Assembly: GCF_006385135.1 (NCBI RefSeq)
Contig: NZ_CP041025.1
Coordinates: 713,501 to 777,500 of the forward strand
DNA from: Paremcibacter congregatus
GTDB lineage: Bacteria; Pseudomonadota; Alphaproteobacteria; Sphingomonadales; Emcibacteraceae
Length of the DNA stretch: 64,000 nucleotides
Direction of reading: 5' to 3'
The notes beneath the pieces were generated by a model. It was not told where the DNA came from and made no database searches. It saw only the letters and a program-made list of their open reading frames with translations. The translations under genes and the position numbers were made by a program. Of this stretch, positions 1-9,492 are shown in pieces (position 1 is the first letter of the stretch; each line of letters starts with the position of its first letter).

Positions 1-1
1 G

Positions 2-2257
2 ATAGGGACTTTGAGTTTTTATGAAGAATTCACTGTTGATGTCCAGAATGTTAATGATGCGCCAACAGTAATTTCTGTAATTGCCGATCAGCAAGCCATT
101 GAAGATACAGCCTTTAGCTTTTCATTACCACAAGGGGTGTTTGCCGATATCGATAAGGGGGATGTATTATCCTACTCCGCCACTCTTTCCGATGGTTCCG
201 CTTTACCGGCCTGGCTTTCTTTTGATGTAGTAACAGGGACTTTTTCCGGAATGCCTTTAAATAGTGACGTGGGTGTGCCGCAAATTACAGTGACCGCTAC
301 CGATAGCTCAGGGGCGAGTGTATCTGATACTTTTAACTTAACGGTATCGAATGTCAATGATGCGCCAGAGTTAAGGCGGGTGTTGAACGATCAAATTGCA
401 ATGGCATCTGTTGCCTTTAATTATACACTGGAAAATGGGGCCTTTGTAGATGTCGATGCAGATGATGTATTGACATATACTGTGACGCTCACTGATGGGG
501 CTCAGTTGCCAAATTGGATATCTTTCGATTCGGAGACCTTGACTTTTTCCGGTACACCGGAAGAAAGCCATGTGGGCGAGATTACAATCAAGGTATCGGC
601 CACAGATATATCCGGGGACAGCGTCTATGACGAATTTGTTCTTACAACAGAAACCTCACCTGATAGCATTATAGTTATTAATGGAACTGATAGTGACGAT
701 ATAATTGATGTTAGTCTGGGTGAAAGAGCTCATCAGATAAATGCCCAAGACGGGAATGATACGATTACAGCCAGTCCCTTTGATGACCTGATAGACGGTG
801 GATTGGGGGCTGATGCTATCGATGGGGGGGCAGGATTTGATACCGTGACTTATATATCGTCTTCTGCTGCGGTGACCATCAACTTAGGGGGTAATACAGC
901 GACAGGAGGATCCGCTGACGGAGATAGTTTTGCTAATATAGAGTCTCTTGCAGGATCACAATATGATGATCGCTTGACAGGTTCCAATGGAGCAGATGTT
1001 CTCGGAGGGAACCTTGGGAATGACGCACTATATGGCGGTGAAGGCCGTGACACGCTAATTGGCGGTGCGGGGGATGATCGCCTGGAAGGCAGCTGGAACC
1101 CGGACACTTATATCTATAATCTCGGAGACGGTAATGACACTATCTATGAATATTCCTCCTCGACTTATAGCGACCGGGAGACAGGCAACAAGTTGATCCT
1201 GGGTGCAGGCATTACGACCAGCAATATCGTTGTGACGCGGCATAGCGGTGATTGGGATGATGTGACCCTGAGCTTTACGGACGCGGCAGGTTCAATTTTT
1301 CTTGAGGAACAGTTTGCAGGCTCACAGAATGGCGTTGAAGAGATCGTTTTTGCAGACGGCACCATTTGGGGCATGGCCGATCTTGCTGCGGCGGGAATTG
1401 CAAGCTTGCAAACAACTGGAGATGATATCATCTTTGGTCATAGAGGTACGGATGTCATTGATGGCGGCGCGGGTAACGATAGGCTTTATGGCTGGGAAGG
1501 CCGTGACACGCTAATTGGCGGCGCGGGGGATGATCGCCTGGAAGGCAGCTGGAACCCGGACACTTATATCTATAATCTCGGCGATGGGAATGACATATTT
1601 TATGAATATTCCTCGACGACTTATGGAGACAGCGAGACAGGTAACAAGTTGATATTGGGCGCGGGCATTACGACCAGCAATATCGTTGTGACGCGCGATA
1701 CCGTGGATACAGATGATGTGACTTTAACCTTCACCAACGCAGAGGGGTCAATTTTGCTTGACGAGCAACTACGGGGCTCGACTTATGGGATTGAAGAAGT
1801 TGTTTTCGCAGATGGCACAATTTGGGGAATGTCTGACCTCACAACGGCCGCGGCGGCAACAAGTGCTCAGACCAGCGCCATGTTTGAACAGGAAGTATTT
1901 GAATCACAAGCTGCTAATCTCGATGCTGAAGTTCCCCAAGAAAGACAGATCCCATTCTGGAAATTTGAGGAAAGCAGGGAGTTAAGTTTTAGTGGAGAAA
2001 CTGGACGTTCTTATGCAGGTTGGGAAGATACGCCTTTGATACAATCTCATTCGGGAACACGCTATGCTTCTGTATCACTGGATCTGCAAGGGCCTGATGC
2101 GCCAGAAGAAATATCTGATCAATCCCTTCTTCTGTTGCGCCAATCAATGAGTGCATTTGGGGAATCAAGCGCCGCTGAGATCCGCTTTGAGGATCGGACA
2201 GGAGTACCAAATTCTTCTCAAATATTCTCCGCAATATCTTCGGCCCATCACTGGTGA
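2..2257 (+). CDS. Cadherin-like/RTX calcium-binding surface protein, 5'-truncated by the window edge
   Basis: The frame is open to the first base, so only the C-terminal ~752 residues are visible and the true start lies upstream. The first ~215 residues are dystroglycan-type cadherin-like (CADG/He_PIG) units, each ending in a VNDAP-type linker and containing the LPAWLSFD / FSGTP signature. RTX nonapeptides (GGxGxDxxx, for example GGAGDDRLEG) follow from about residue 240. Next come two copies of a 152-residue unit resembling the haemolysin-type calcium-binding-related domain (shared YIYNLGDGND and EEIVFADGTIWGM). The ~130-residue tail has no repeats. Proteins of this family are secreted by type I systems and act as large adhesins, with the RTX part binding calcium outside the cell. 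No type I transporter genes are in view. Family call is firm; adhesin role is inferred. Confidence 0.9.
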   Translation: MGTLSFYEEFTVDVQNVNDAPTVISVIADQQAIEDTAFSFSLPQGVFADIDKGDVLSYSATLSDGSALPAWLSFDVVTGTFSGMPLNSDVGVPQITVTATDSSGASVSDTFNLTVSNVNDAPELRRVLNDQIAMASVAFNYTLENGAFVDVDADDVLTYTVTLTDGAQLPNWISFDSETLTFSGTPEESHVGEITIKVSATDISGDSVYDEFVLTTETSPDSIIVINGTDSDDIIDVSLGERAHQINAQDGNDTITASPFDDLIDGGLGADAIDGGAGFDTVTYISSSAAVTINLGGNTATGGSADGDSFANIESLAGSQYDDRLTGSNGADVLGGNLGNDALYGGEGRDTLIGGAGDDRLEGSWNPDTYIYNLGDGNDTIYEYSSSTYSDRETGNKLILGAGITTSNIVVTRHSGDWDDVTLSFTDAAGSIFLEEQFAGSQNGVEEIVFADGTIWGMADLAAAGIASLQTTGDDIIFGHRGTDVIDGGAGNDRLYGWEGRDTLIGGAGDDRLEGSWNPDTYIYNLGDGNDIFYEYSSTTYGDSETGNKLILGAGITTSNIVVTRDTVDTDDVTLTFTNAEGSILLDEQLRGSTYGIEEVVFADGTIWGMSDLTTAAAATSAQTSAMFEQEVFESQAANLDAEVPQERQIPFWKFEESRELSFSGETGRSYAGWEDTPLIQSHSGTRYASVSLDLQGPDAPEEISDQSLLLLRQSMSAFGESSAAEIRFEDRTGVPNSSQIFSAISSAHHW
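1043..1846 (+). repeat. Tandem duplication of a 152-codon RTX-associated unit
   Basis: A unit starting GRDTLIGGAGDDRLEGSWNP occurs twice with a 456-bp period (DNA copies begin at 1043 and 1499). The first ~85 bp are almost identical between copies and the rest diverges gradually, so this is a fairly recent in-frame duplication within the adhesin gene. Confidence 0.85.
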
Positions 2258-3149
2258 TTTGAAAGAAGTAATGTCTTCGAGGAAGGGGAAATATGGGCTA
2301 GCACATTAATTCCGTACAATTTCTGTACTATCGGCGTTTAATGAAAACAACATCATAATATCGATATCGCTTTCCCCAGATATAATTCAGGCAGGCTATT
2401 TGGCTTTAACTTAGCTTCTTCATGAGTTGTCGTGATGTAGAAAATTATTGGCCGAACGCGGTATTGATGTCAGTTATGACTCGTAGGGCAGCGCGAAGAA
2501 GAAAAACGGTTTGCCGGTTGGTTAAAAGTTCGGAAACGGATATGCCAAGTGCATCAAAAAAACAGCGGCCCAAACTCCTGACGGAGAACATATCATATAT
2601 ATGCAGTAGACGAGGTCACACTCCTTATAGGTAGCGATATCACTCAGTATACTTCCTGTAGACATAAAAATGTTGCAGGTGGTGTAAAACCTGTGGAATA
2701 GAATGAGATTAGTGCCGAGCTAAAGTAAGTAGGGTAAAATAAATATGACTATATTGTTTACTTGAACAATGAACTTATGCTGAAAAAGTAACTGAACTAT
2801 CAATCCTTGCCTGTTGACGACATAATCACCAGAACCATATTTTCTTGCTGGCCTAAATTAGGACTGATTTATCCGATGAGGATTGGTTTCAAGCAATGGA
2901 TCACTTCTTACTGTATTAGAGAAGTTAACGTGACACGACCCTCAATAGAGTCACCCTGAATCTCCAGAATAATATCAGTTAGTTTCTTATGGAGTAATAA
3001 CATCTTGACATCATTGGTAAATGTGTCCATTTTGAATTGATTTTCTTGGGGGGATTGCACGGATATTTATATATTGTGATTGATCATATATTTTCCCTTC
3101 TCCCTTGAAATGTACATATTAGTAAATCAAATTAATTGGGGGTTGGGTA
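2258..3149. other. 892-bp intergenic stretch, decayed sequence
   Basis: This stretch separates the two surface-protein genes. It is AT-rich and has no intact gene that I recognise. It holds a decayed IS6-like transposase relic (about 2396-2650) and, on the minus strand at 2908-3030, a 40-codon ORF starting MDTFTNDVKMLLLHKKLTDI. That ORF has no family I can name and no clear ribosome-binding site. The last ~60 bp must contain the autotransporter promoter and leader. Confidence 0.6.
2396..2650 (+). pseudogene. Decayed IS6-family-like transposase fragment
   Basis: No single frame is intact, but joining frames gives recognisable IS6 transposase text. SCRDVE (from 2424) continues after a one-base shift as KLLAERGIDVSYDS, then a stop. 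Further on, FGNGYAKCIKK and, in a third frame, VDEVTLLIG resemble the FGxxYAxxL and WHxDEV segments that follow in IS6 transposases. At least two frameshifts and several stops mean it cannot be active. No terminal inverted repeats were found. A 70-codon ORF lying across it is a by-product of the decay. Confidence 0.55.
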
Positions 3150-6100
3150 ATGTCCTGTCCGTATCGTATTAAACTTCTATCTTCCACCGCGGTTATCGGA
3201 ATCGTTTCAACTTTATTGTTCTCTATATCGGCCCAGGCGGCCTGCCTGCCGGAAAGCGAAAATCCGGACGCCAAAATCATCTGTGATGGCGCGGTAAGCA
3301 ATAGTTATATTTCCTCGGGAACAAATCTGAACATTAAGGTTACGCCCGGCGCCGTTATGACCGGCTCACCTTCTTTCACCCTCAGTGGAAATTCCAAGAC
3401 ATTGATTAACGAGGGGCTGATTCAAAGTTCTACAAAGGGAATAGATTCAAGTTATAATCTTATCGTAGAGAATTCAAATCTGATCAGGGGCGCCGATTAC
3501 GGCATTCATGCAGGGTCTGGCAACCTTACAATTGTTAATAAGGTTGATGCGGTTATTCGAGGCGATACAGGTATTTCATCGGCGAATTACCCTTATGACT
3601 TTAATGGGACCTACGATATTACCAATAGTGGTCGTCTTGAAGGAACCGGTGGACTGGCCATTGAAAATCCTTATCATTTGACTCTTAATAATCAGGCAAC
3701 GGGTCAAGTTATAGGGGGGATTTGGTTCTTTAATGAATTGAACCTCAATAATGCAGGCCTTATTGATGGGGGCACTAATTCTGCGCTCAGAAAGCACTAT
3801 TATTTTGCCAATAATTCGACATTAAAGAACAGCGGCACGATCAAAAGTGCCGTAAATGATGACTATACCATATATCTCTCTTACACAGACATTTCCAACT
3901 CTGGTGTTATAGAAGCCACCGGAGCCCATGGCTCGGCCCTTTATATTGGCTATGGGTCTGTCACCAATAGTGGCCAAATCCAGACGTCCGGCAGTGGCAC
4001 CGCCCTTTATCTGAATGGTTCATCGCTTGTTAATGAGATAACCGGTGAAATTAGAGCCACTGGCACCGCTATAAACGGGCAGGGGGCAACAGTGACTAAT
4101 TTCGGTTCCATTGTCGGGGATGTAGATTTTAGTTCATCTTACTACACCGAAGATACTTATCGTGATATGGGCGGGACAATCACAGGAAATCTTAACCTCG
4201 GTGGGGGAAATGATTTATTTCTATATGACTATAAAAATGGGACGGGAATTAGCTCCGTCAGTGGCACGGTGGAGCCGGGGGATGGGGTTGATTCTTATGG
4301 CGTAAGCGCAGAAGGAGAAATCACAATAATGCCAAGCTTACCGCTTGGCTTTGAACGGTTCGCTGTCGAGGCTAGAGGTCAAGATACAGTGATCTCCATA
4401 GGAGAGAATACGAAAAATAGTGGTTGTGAGGATTTTCTGCACGGGGTGTGTCTAACGGTTGTCACAGCCCCTTTTCCCTTTTATAATCCCATCTTGGTTA
4501 TGGGAGAAGGCACGGTTATAAATAACACAACACATGTGCTAGATACCGATAATTATGCCGTCATCAACCTTCAACCAGCCCAGAATGAAGGAGACTTTGT
4601 CGCTTCCTTTATAAATAATGCCTATATCCGAAATCGCGGTGAAAATTCAGATGCTATATTTGGGGGGCTGGGTAATAAGATTGAAAATGATGGTGGAATT
4701 CGTACGTTAGGGCGTAATTCGAGCGGTATCAGAGCTAATGGTGCCTTGTCGATCATTAACAGCGGTGCCATCCAAACGTCGGGAGAAATTTCTTATGGCA
4801 TTGTGGCAAACTACTGGAATAACAACCCTGAAACCATCCCAACTGTCGAGAACTCAGGGATAATAGAGACATCAGGTCGGTGGGGTATTGGACTGGGGCT
4901 TTATGGTACTGCCAATGTCATTAATTCAGGTGAAATTCATACCTCAGGACGGGATGCGCATGCAGCTGCATTATCAGGGTCATCATATGGCGAAATGGAA
5001 TTTGAGAATAATGGAACACTCCACGCGAGCGGGGTAGAGGCATCCGGTTTAAAGTATGCAACCAACATGACGATAACCAATAAAGGAACAATATCTTCTG
5101 AGCAAAGTGCCGCAATTGCTAGTTCCTCATATTATTCTGACAATATTGAAATCATGAACAGCGCGACGGGTCAGATTACTGGCGGCAACGGAATTGCACT
5201 CCAAGGATATGGATCTAATAATTTTAAACTGGATAACGCAGGAAACATAACAGGAAATGTTACTTTTCTCGACCCAGATAGCAACGATTATTACTGTGAT
5301 TATGAAAGTGTTACGAACAGCGGAACTATTTCCGGGTCGGTCATTTTCGGCCGATGCAATGATACCTTCATTCATGATGGCGGGACAGTCAGCGGCGTTG
5401 TAGATCTCGGGGCTGATCATGACAGGTTTATCCTGAATATTGATTCTGGTGCCAAATTTTCTGATATTGCGGGCGGTGTTGTCGCCGGCGAGGGGTTTGA
5501 CTATTTTGTCTATTCAAGTGACCTCGTGACATCCGTTGATATCGAAAGCCATGCCGGTTTTGAAATTATTGGCGTTCTGGCAGGTGACGAGAATGCCCAT
5601 ATTACGCTGAACTCAACGGCTGATTATATAACAGATTATCTCAATATCAGCGGCAAGGGCACGGTCACCAACACGGTTAATTTCAAGCGGAATCTGGTGG
5701 ATAATTACGAGTATGTTATTCCTGCTATCGTGCGTACCCAATCAAATGTAACTCTTATCAATAAGGCGGACATAGAGCTGGGCACCGTGGGGGCACAATC
5801 AAAATCCGCCGTATATGTTGACTGGGGATCCAATTTTACCAATGATGGCACGATTACTGCGTTGGCCGATAATGCTATCGGCATTAATACTGTTGGACGT
5901 ACGTCCAATACAGGAACCGTCACAACGGGCACCGGGCCAGCTGTTCAGCTATACGGCGTTCTGGAGAACTCTGGTATGCTTTCTTCACAAGGGAAAGTGA
6001 TAAATATAGCCAGTAACGGCAGTTATGAAAGTGCCATCATTCTTAACAAAGCATCAGGTGTTATCAAGGGCCACAATGGCCAAGCCATCGGTCTGGATTA

Positions 6101-9100
6101 TTATTCTTCAAAATCCACAGCCATATCGAATGCAGGACAGATTATCGGAAACATCTCTCTTGGCGGGGGCAACGACACCTATTTTGCCAATGGCGGTTAT
6201 CTTGATGGTGACTTGAATTTGGGCAATGGGGACAACACCCTGTTTGTCAACGCAACGTCCACAGGCACAAGCTTTCTCAGCGGCGTTGTATCTGCCGGAT
6301 ATGGATCGGATGCCTATGGTCTTGTTTATCGGGAAACCTCGGACGCGGCATTGGTTCAACAGGCCGGTTTTGAAAGGTATGCCATTGGTATGATCGGTGA
6401 AGATACGATTGTTACCCTTAAGGAGACGGGCCAGACGGTAAATGCGGCCATTTCTGTTGCGGGCAACGGCACCTTGATTAATGAAATGGATATTGGCTCT
6501 GGTTATGCCTTTGACCTCCGAAGTTCCGGTTCCGCCTTGGTGAATAAGGCGATGATTGGCGGCATAAAAGGCACTGGCCAGGATATTAGTATCACCAATG
6601 ACGGATATATAACGAGCAACAGCAGTAATTTTGGCATTTACCTGACGAATGCGGCTGGGGCGCAGGTCACCAATACCGGAACATTGGAAAATATCGGCTA
6701 TGAAAATACCCTCGTATATTTGCAGGGCGCTCGACAATACGATAGCAATTGGGAGATCATACTTGATGGTGCAGAACATACGCCATCCAATAACCAGATT
6801 ACATCATTCCGCAATGAAGGAACTATAACGGGCGGTAGTGTGACTATAGAATATTCCAAAAATATTAAATTTGAAAATTCTGGTTTGATTACATCCTCCA
6901 ACCGTGCGGTAAGGTTAAGTGGGAATGTCATAGACGCACATAATATTGGGACAATTAAGACAACAAATAACGGTTCAACTGCCGTGTATCTTCATCAGTA
7001 TTACGAGGTTTCAGATGAAGATATAGTATCATTTGTCAATGACGGGGAAATCCTCACGACGGGTAACGTGTCCTATGCGGTATACGTGAACAATAGCACA
7101 TCCTTAAACCTGACAAATAGGGGGGAGATTAAGTCCACGGGCGGACCAACCATTCATAACGGGATAAACCATACCGGGGACGCCTACCAAAGTTACAGTA
7201 GCACTTCTGCGGTTTTGTATCGCAATGGGCTCCTCACCAACGAAGACGGCGGGACCATTGAAGCCACCAAACGAGGTTCTATTGCCGTTGACATGAGAAG
7301 TAATACTCAGGACGATACCATTCTGGAAAATGCCGGAAGCATAATTGGCACTGATGGCGTCGCCTATACCGATTATTATGGCACTACCCATTCCATCGCA
7401 GGCGCTATCCGTGGTGACTCAGGCAAACAAATCGTTCGAAACAGTGGCTTGATCAAAGGCTCTGTTGATTTGGGCGATGGCAATGATCGCTTTGAAATGT
7501 CAGAAGGCGGTGTGATGGAGGGGCAAGTCGATGGCGGGCTTGGCAACGACCATATCCTTCTGGATTATACGTCAATGGTTTCTGTCGACGGTGGCAAATA
7601 TCTGAATTTTGAAACGTTGGAGAAAACCGGATCAGGGAACTTCAATCTGAGCGGAGTTCTCGATATTGCTGAAGTGACCATCACGGCGGGAACCTTGTCT
7701 GGGACGGGCACCATAACCGGCAACGTCACCAATATGGGCACGATTTCTCCGGGAAATAGCCCGGGCATGTTGACCATCGAAGGCAACCTGATGATGACAG
7801 AGGGTAGCCTGCTTTCCATCGAAGCCGGAGATCTTGTCACTGTCATGGGCGACGCAAGCCTGACGGGCAGCATTTTACAGCTCGCGGGTGATGTAAATGA
7901 CGCAGGCGGAGAATTCCTTGCGGTGACCGGAACTGTCGAGGGACAGTTTAGCGCCATTGCCCTGCCGGACAACAATACGGCTTTGTTTAAGCATGTATCG
8001 CTCGTGTATGGCGATCAGAACGCGACCGTGGTCGTGGAGGACCAGTTCGCGGCCAGTGATGCAGCATTCAAAAATAGTGCTGAGGGAAAGTATGTCGCGG
8101 CTTTGATGGCAATGGACTTGTCCTCTGAGACCTACGCGGCCTTTAGCAAATTATCCTCACTGAATTCTTCTGAACTGGCCAGTGCATTAGGCCAAATGAC
8201 CGGGGAAAGTCACGCCGCCGCGGGGCAACTGGGTCTGATCTCAGGACAGTCAATGATTAACAGTAATCGAGGTCGCTTTGGTCAACATCAAGGCCATAAA
8301 GGTATGCGCCTTTGGGTCGAAGGGATTGGTGCTTTCGATCGTCAGGATGGGACTTCAAATCTTAGTGGGCATAGAGAGAACCTATATGGTATCTTGGCCG
8401 GGGCGGATTTTGGACTATCCGACAAAGCGATGGTCGGTTTTACGCTGGGCTATGTTGATGGTCATCAGACTCTAAATGGCTTAAATGCTTCCAATGATTA
8501 TAAGGCTTATCTCCTTGGCCTGAACGGTGTTTATCATATGAACCGGTTGCGTCTCGGGGCGGCGGTGAGCTATGGCGCGGGGGATGTTGATTCCACGCGC
8601 CATATTCAAACAGGCGTCCTGGACGGTACTGCTTATGCAACGTATGACCTTAATTATGTGACGGCGCAGGGGGAATTGGCTTATGATCTTGGGTTTGAAA
8701 GCGTCATACTTGAACCTCAACTGGGCTTGTCCTGGACATCTGTTGCGCGGAAATATGCCGAAGAAACGGGATTATCCGGACTGAATCTTGCCATTGAAGA
8801 CGATACGCAACAAACGGTAACCGGCTATGCCGCCATACGTCTTGCGAAAAACTTCAACAGTGAATCTGGTGCAATCATTACACCAGAGCTCACGGTTGGC
8901 TTGGACTATGACGTGAAACAGGATGGTTTGCTGGCCAGCTCGCATTTTGTTGGTAATAGCGGGGCCAGTCAAAACCATTATGTGGCGACGTCAGGCAAGA
9001 GCCGTCTTATGATTGGCGCTGGTTTGGCTGCTGATCTGACAAATGGGTTCACCCTATACGCTCGTTATTCCGGTCGTTACACTGGGCAGAGAAAATTACA

Positions 9101-9134
9101 TCAAGCCAATATTGGTTTCGGTATAAATTTCTAG
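3150..9134 (+). CDS. Large autotransporter (type Va secretion) with modular repeat passenger
   Basis: A 1994-residue protein. Residues 1-30 are a signal peptide (basic start, hydrophobic core, AQAA cleavage region). Residues ~31-1600 are a passenger of short NSGxI / NxGTI repeats expected to form a right-handed beta-helix. These are interrupted by recurring modules of a GNLNLGGGND-like strand followed by GFERFAV..GEDT, starting near residues 340, 744 and 1015, with a partial one near 1434. Near residue 1516-1540, LSGTGTITGNV and SPGNSPGMLTIEG match the autotransporter-associated beta-strand repeat. The last ~270 residues, from MRLWVEG to a terminal Phe in GFGINF, form the autotransporter beta-barrel that inserts in the outer membrane. 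A G-rich stretch just upstream of the ATG could serve as ribosome-binding site. The passenger may act in adhesion or aggregation; no protease or lipase motif was seen. Confidence 0.95.
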   Translation: MSCPYRIKLLSSTAVIGIVSTLLFSISAQAACLPESENPDAKIICDGAVSNSYISSGTNLNIKVTPGAVMTGSPSFTLSGNSKTLINEGLIQSSTKGIDSSYNLIVENSNLIRGADYGIHAGSGNLTIVNKVDAVIRGDTGISSANYPYDFNGTYDITNSGRLEGTGGLAIENPYHLTLNNQATGQVIGGIWFFNELNLNNAGLIDGGTNSALRKHYYFANNSTLKNSGTIKSAVNDDYTIYLSYTDISNSGVIEATGAHGSALYIGYGSVTNSGQIQTSGSGTALYLNGSSLVNEITGEIRATGTAINGQGATVTNFGSIVGDVDFSSSYYTEDTYRDMGGTITGNLNLGGGNDLFLYDYKNGTGISSVSGTVEPGDGVDSYGVSAEGEITIMPSLPLGFERFAVEARGQDTVISIGENTKNSGCEDFLHGVCLTVVTAPFPFYNPILVMGEGTVINNTTHVLDTDNYAVINLQPAQNEGDFVASFINNAYIRNRGENSDAIFGGLGNKIENDGGIRTLGRNSSGIRANGALSIINSGAIQTSGEISYGIVANYWNNNPETIPTVENSGIIETSGRWGIGLGLYGTANVINSGEIHTSGRDAHAAALSGSSYGEMEFENNGTLHASGVEASGLKYATNMTITNKGTISSEQSAAIASSSYYSDNIEIMNSATGQITGGNGIALQGYGSNNFKLDNAGNITGNVTFLDPDSNDYYCDYESVTNSGTISGSVIFGRCNDTFIHDGGTVSGVVDLGADHDRFILNIDSGAKFSDIAGGVVAGEGFDYFVYSSDLVTSVDIESHAGFEIIGVLAGDENAHITLNSTADYITDYLNISGKGTVTNTVNFKRNLVDNYEYVIPAIVRTQSNVTLINKADIELGTVGAQSKSAVYVDWGSNFTNDGTITALADNAIGINTVGRTSNTGTVTTGTGPAVQLYGVLENSGMLSSQGKVINIASNGSYESAIILNKASGVIKGHNGQAIGLDYYSSKSTAISNAGQIIGNISLGGGNDTYFANGGYLDGDLNLGNGDNTLFVNATSTGTSFLSGVVSAGYGSDAYGLVYRETSDAALVQQAGFERYAIGMIGEDTIVTLKETGQTVNAAISVAGNGTLINEMDIGSGYAFDLRSSGSALVNKAMIGGIKGTGQDISITNDGYITSNSSNFGIYLTNAAGAQVTNTGTLENIGYENTLVYLQGARQYDSNWEIILDGAEHTPSNNQITSFRNEGTITGGSVTIEYSKNIKFENSGLITSSNRAVRLSGNVIDAHNIGTIKTTNNGSTAVYLHQYYEVSDEDIVSFVNDGEILTTGNVSYAVYVNNSTSLNLTNRGEIKSTGGPTIHNGINHTGDAYQSYSSTSAVLYRNGLLTNEDGGTIEATKRGSIAVDMRSNTQDDTILENAGSIIGTDGVAYTDYYGTTHSIAGAIRGDSGKQIVRNSGLIKGSVDLGDGNDRFEMSEGGVMEGQVDGGLGNDHILLDYTSMVSVDGGKYLNFETLEKTGSGNFNLSGVLDIAEVTITAGTLSGTGTITGNVTNMGTISPGNSPGMLTIEGNLMMTEGSLLSIEAGDLVTVMGDASLTGSILQLAGDVNDAGGEFLAVTGTVEGQFSAIALPDNNTALFKHVSLVYGDQNATVVVEDQFAASDAAFKNSAEGKYVAALMAMDLSSETYAAFSKLSSLNSSELASALGQMTGESHAAAGQLGLISGQSMINSNRGRFGQHQGHKGMRLWVEGIGAFDRQDGTSNLSGHRENLYGILAGADFGLSDKAMVGFTLGYVDGHQTLNGLNASNDYKAYLLGLNGVYHMNRLRLGAAVSYGAGDVDSTRHIQTGVLDGTAYATYDLNYVTAQGELAYDLGFESVILEPQLGLSWTSVARKYAEETGLSGLNLAIEDDTQQTVTGYAAIRLAKNFNSESGAIITPELTVGLDYDVKQDGLLASSHFVGNSGASQNHYVATSGKSRLMIGAGLAADLTNGFTLYARYSGRYTGQRKLHQANIGFGINF

Positions 9135-9492
9135 ACAGCTATTGCCCAAGATGGCGTAGTTTGAGGGTGATACGATAATTTCACCAACAAATGATGGATA
9201 CTCTTCAGATGAAGAGTATCCATCATATTTAAGTTTTTACTCACTCCAAATTTCGTTTGACGGGTATGTTTTTAAGCGTACGAGTTTACGCAAGCTGGCA
9301 ACTAACGTGACTAGAGGCAGTTCCGCCTTCGGACGACGGATCTCCGAACTCTGCATAGCGTCTTTTTGAGCATCTCAATAATTTGTCGTAAGTTATACCT
9401 AGAACATAGAGTTTGATAAAATTAAATGTGTCAAGACCGGGTTAAAAGGTATAGTTCTATTGTCTTCTGGTAACATTGAAAGCTTAATCATT
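9135..9492. other. 358-bp intergenic stretch with palindrome and short ORF relic
   Basis: This stretch contains the 17-bp palindrome at 9191-9226. On the minus strand at 9237-9356 there is a 39-codon ORF (MQSSEIRRPKAEL...LVASLRKLV...). Its C-terminal part loosely resembles the end of IS110-type transposases, but I cannot confirm that. The remaining ~100 bp should hold the halogenase promoter. Confidence 0.4.
9191..9226. terminator. Perfect 17-bp inverted repeat, probable terminator of the autotransporter gene
   Basis: ATGATGGATACTCTTCA at 9191-9207 is exactly repeated in inverted form at 9210-9226 with a 2-nt centre, 56 bp after the autotransporter stop. A weak T-rich run (ATTTAAGTTTTT) follows on the plus strand. 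Terminator is the simplest reading; a protein-binding palindrome is possible. Confidence 0.5.

Noticed and set aside
2422-2634. 70-codon ORF as a real small gene
   Set aside because: It crosses frames of the decayed IS6-like transposase and keeps only one short family motif; it is a by-product of pseudogene decay.
6108-6779. 223-codon ORF opposite the autotransporter gene
   Set aside because: It is fully antisense to a well-supported passenger domain, with no family signature and no ribosome-binding site.
3300-7500. Possible tandem DNA repeat or CRISPR-like array in the autotransporter gene
   Set aside because: The NSG-type repeats are at protein level only; the DNA copies are irregular in length and sequence and lie in one long frame.
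9237-9356. 39-codon minus-strand ORF as an IS110 transposase end
   Set aside because: The likeness (LVTLVASLRKLV) is too short to claim a family, so I only mention it in the intergenic entry.
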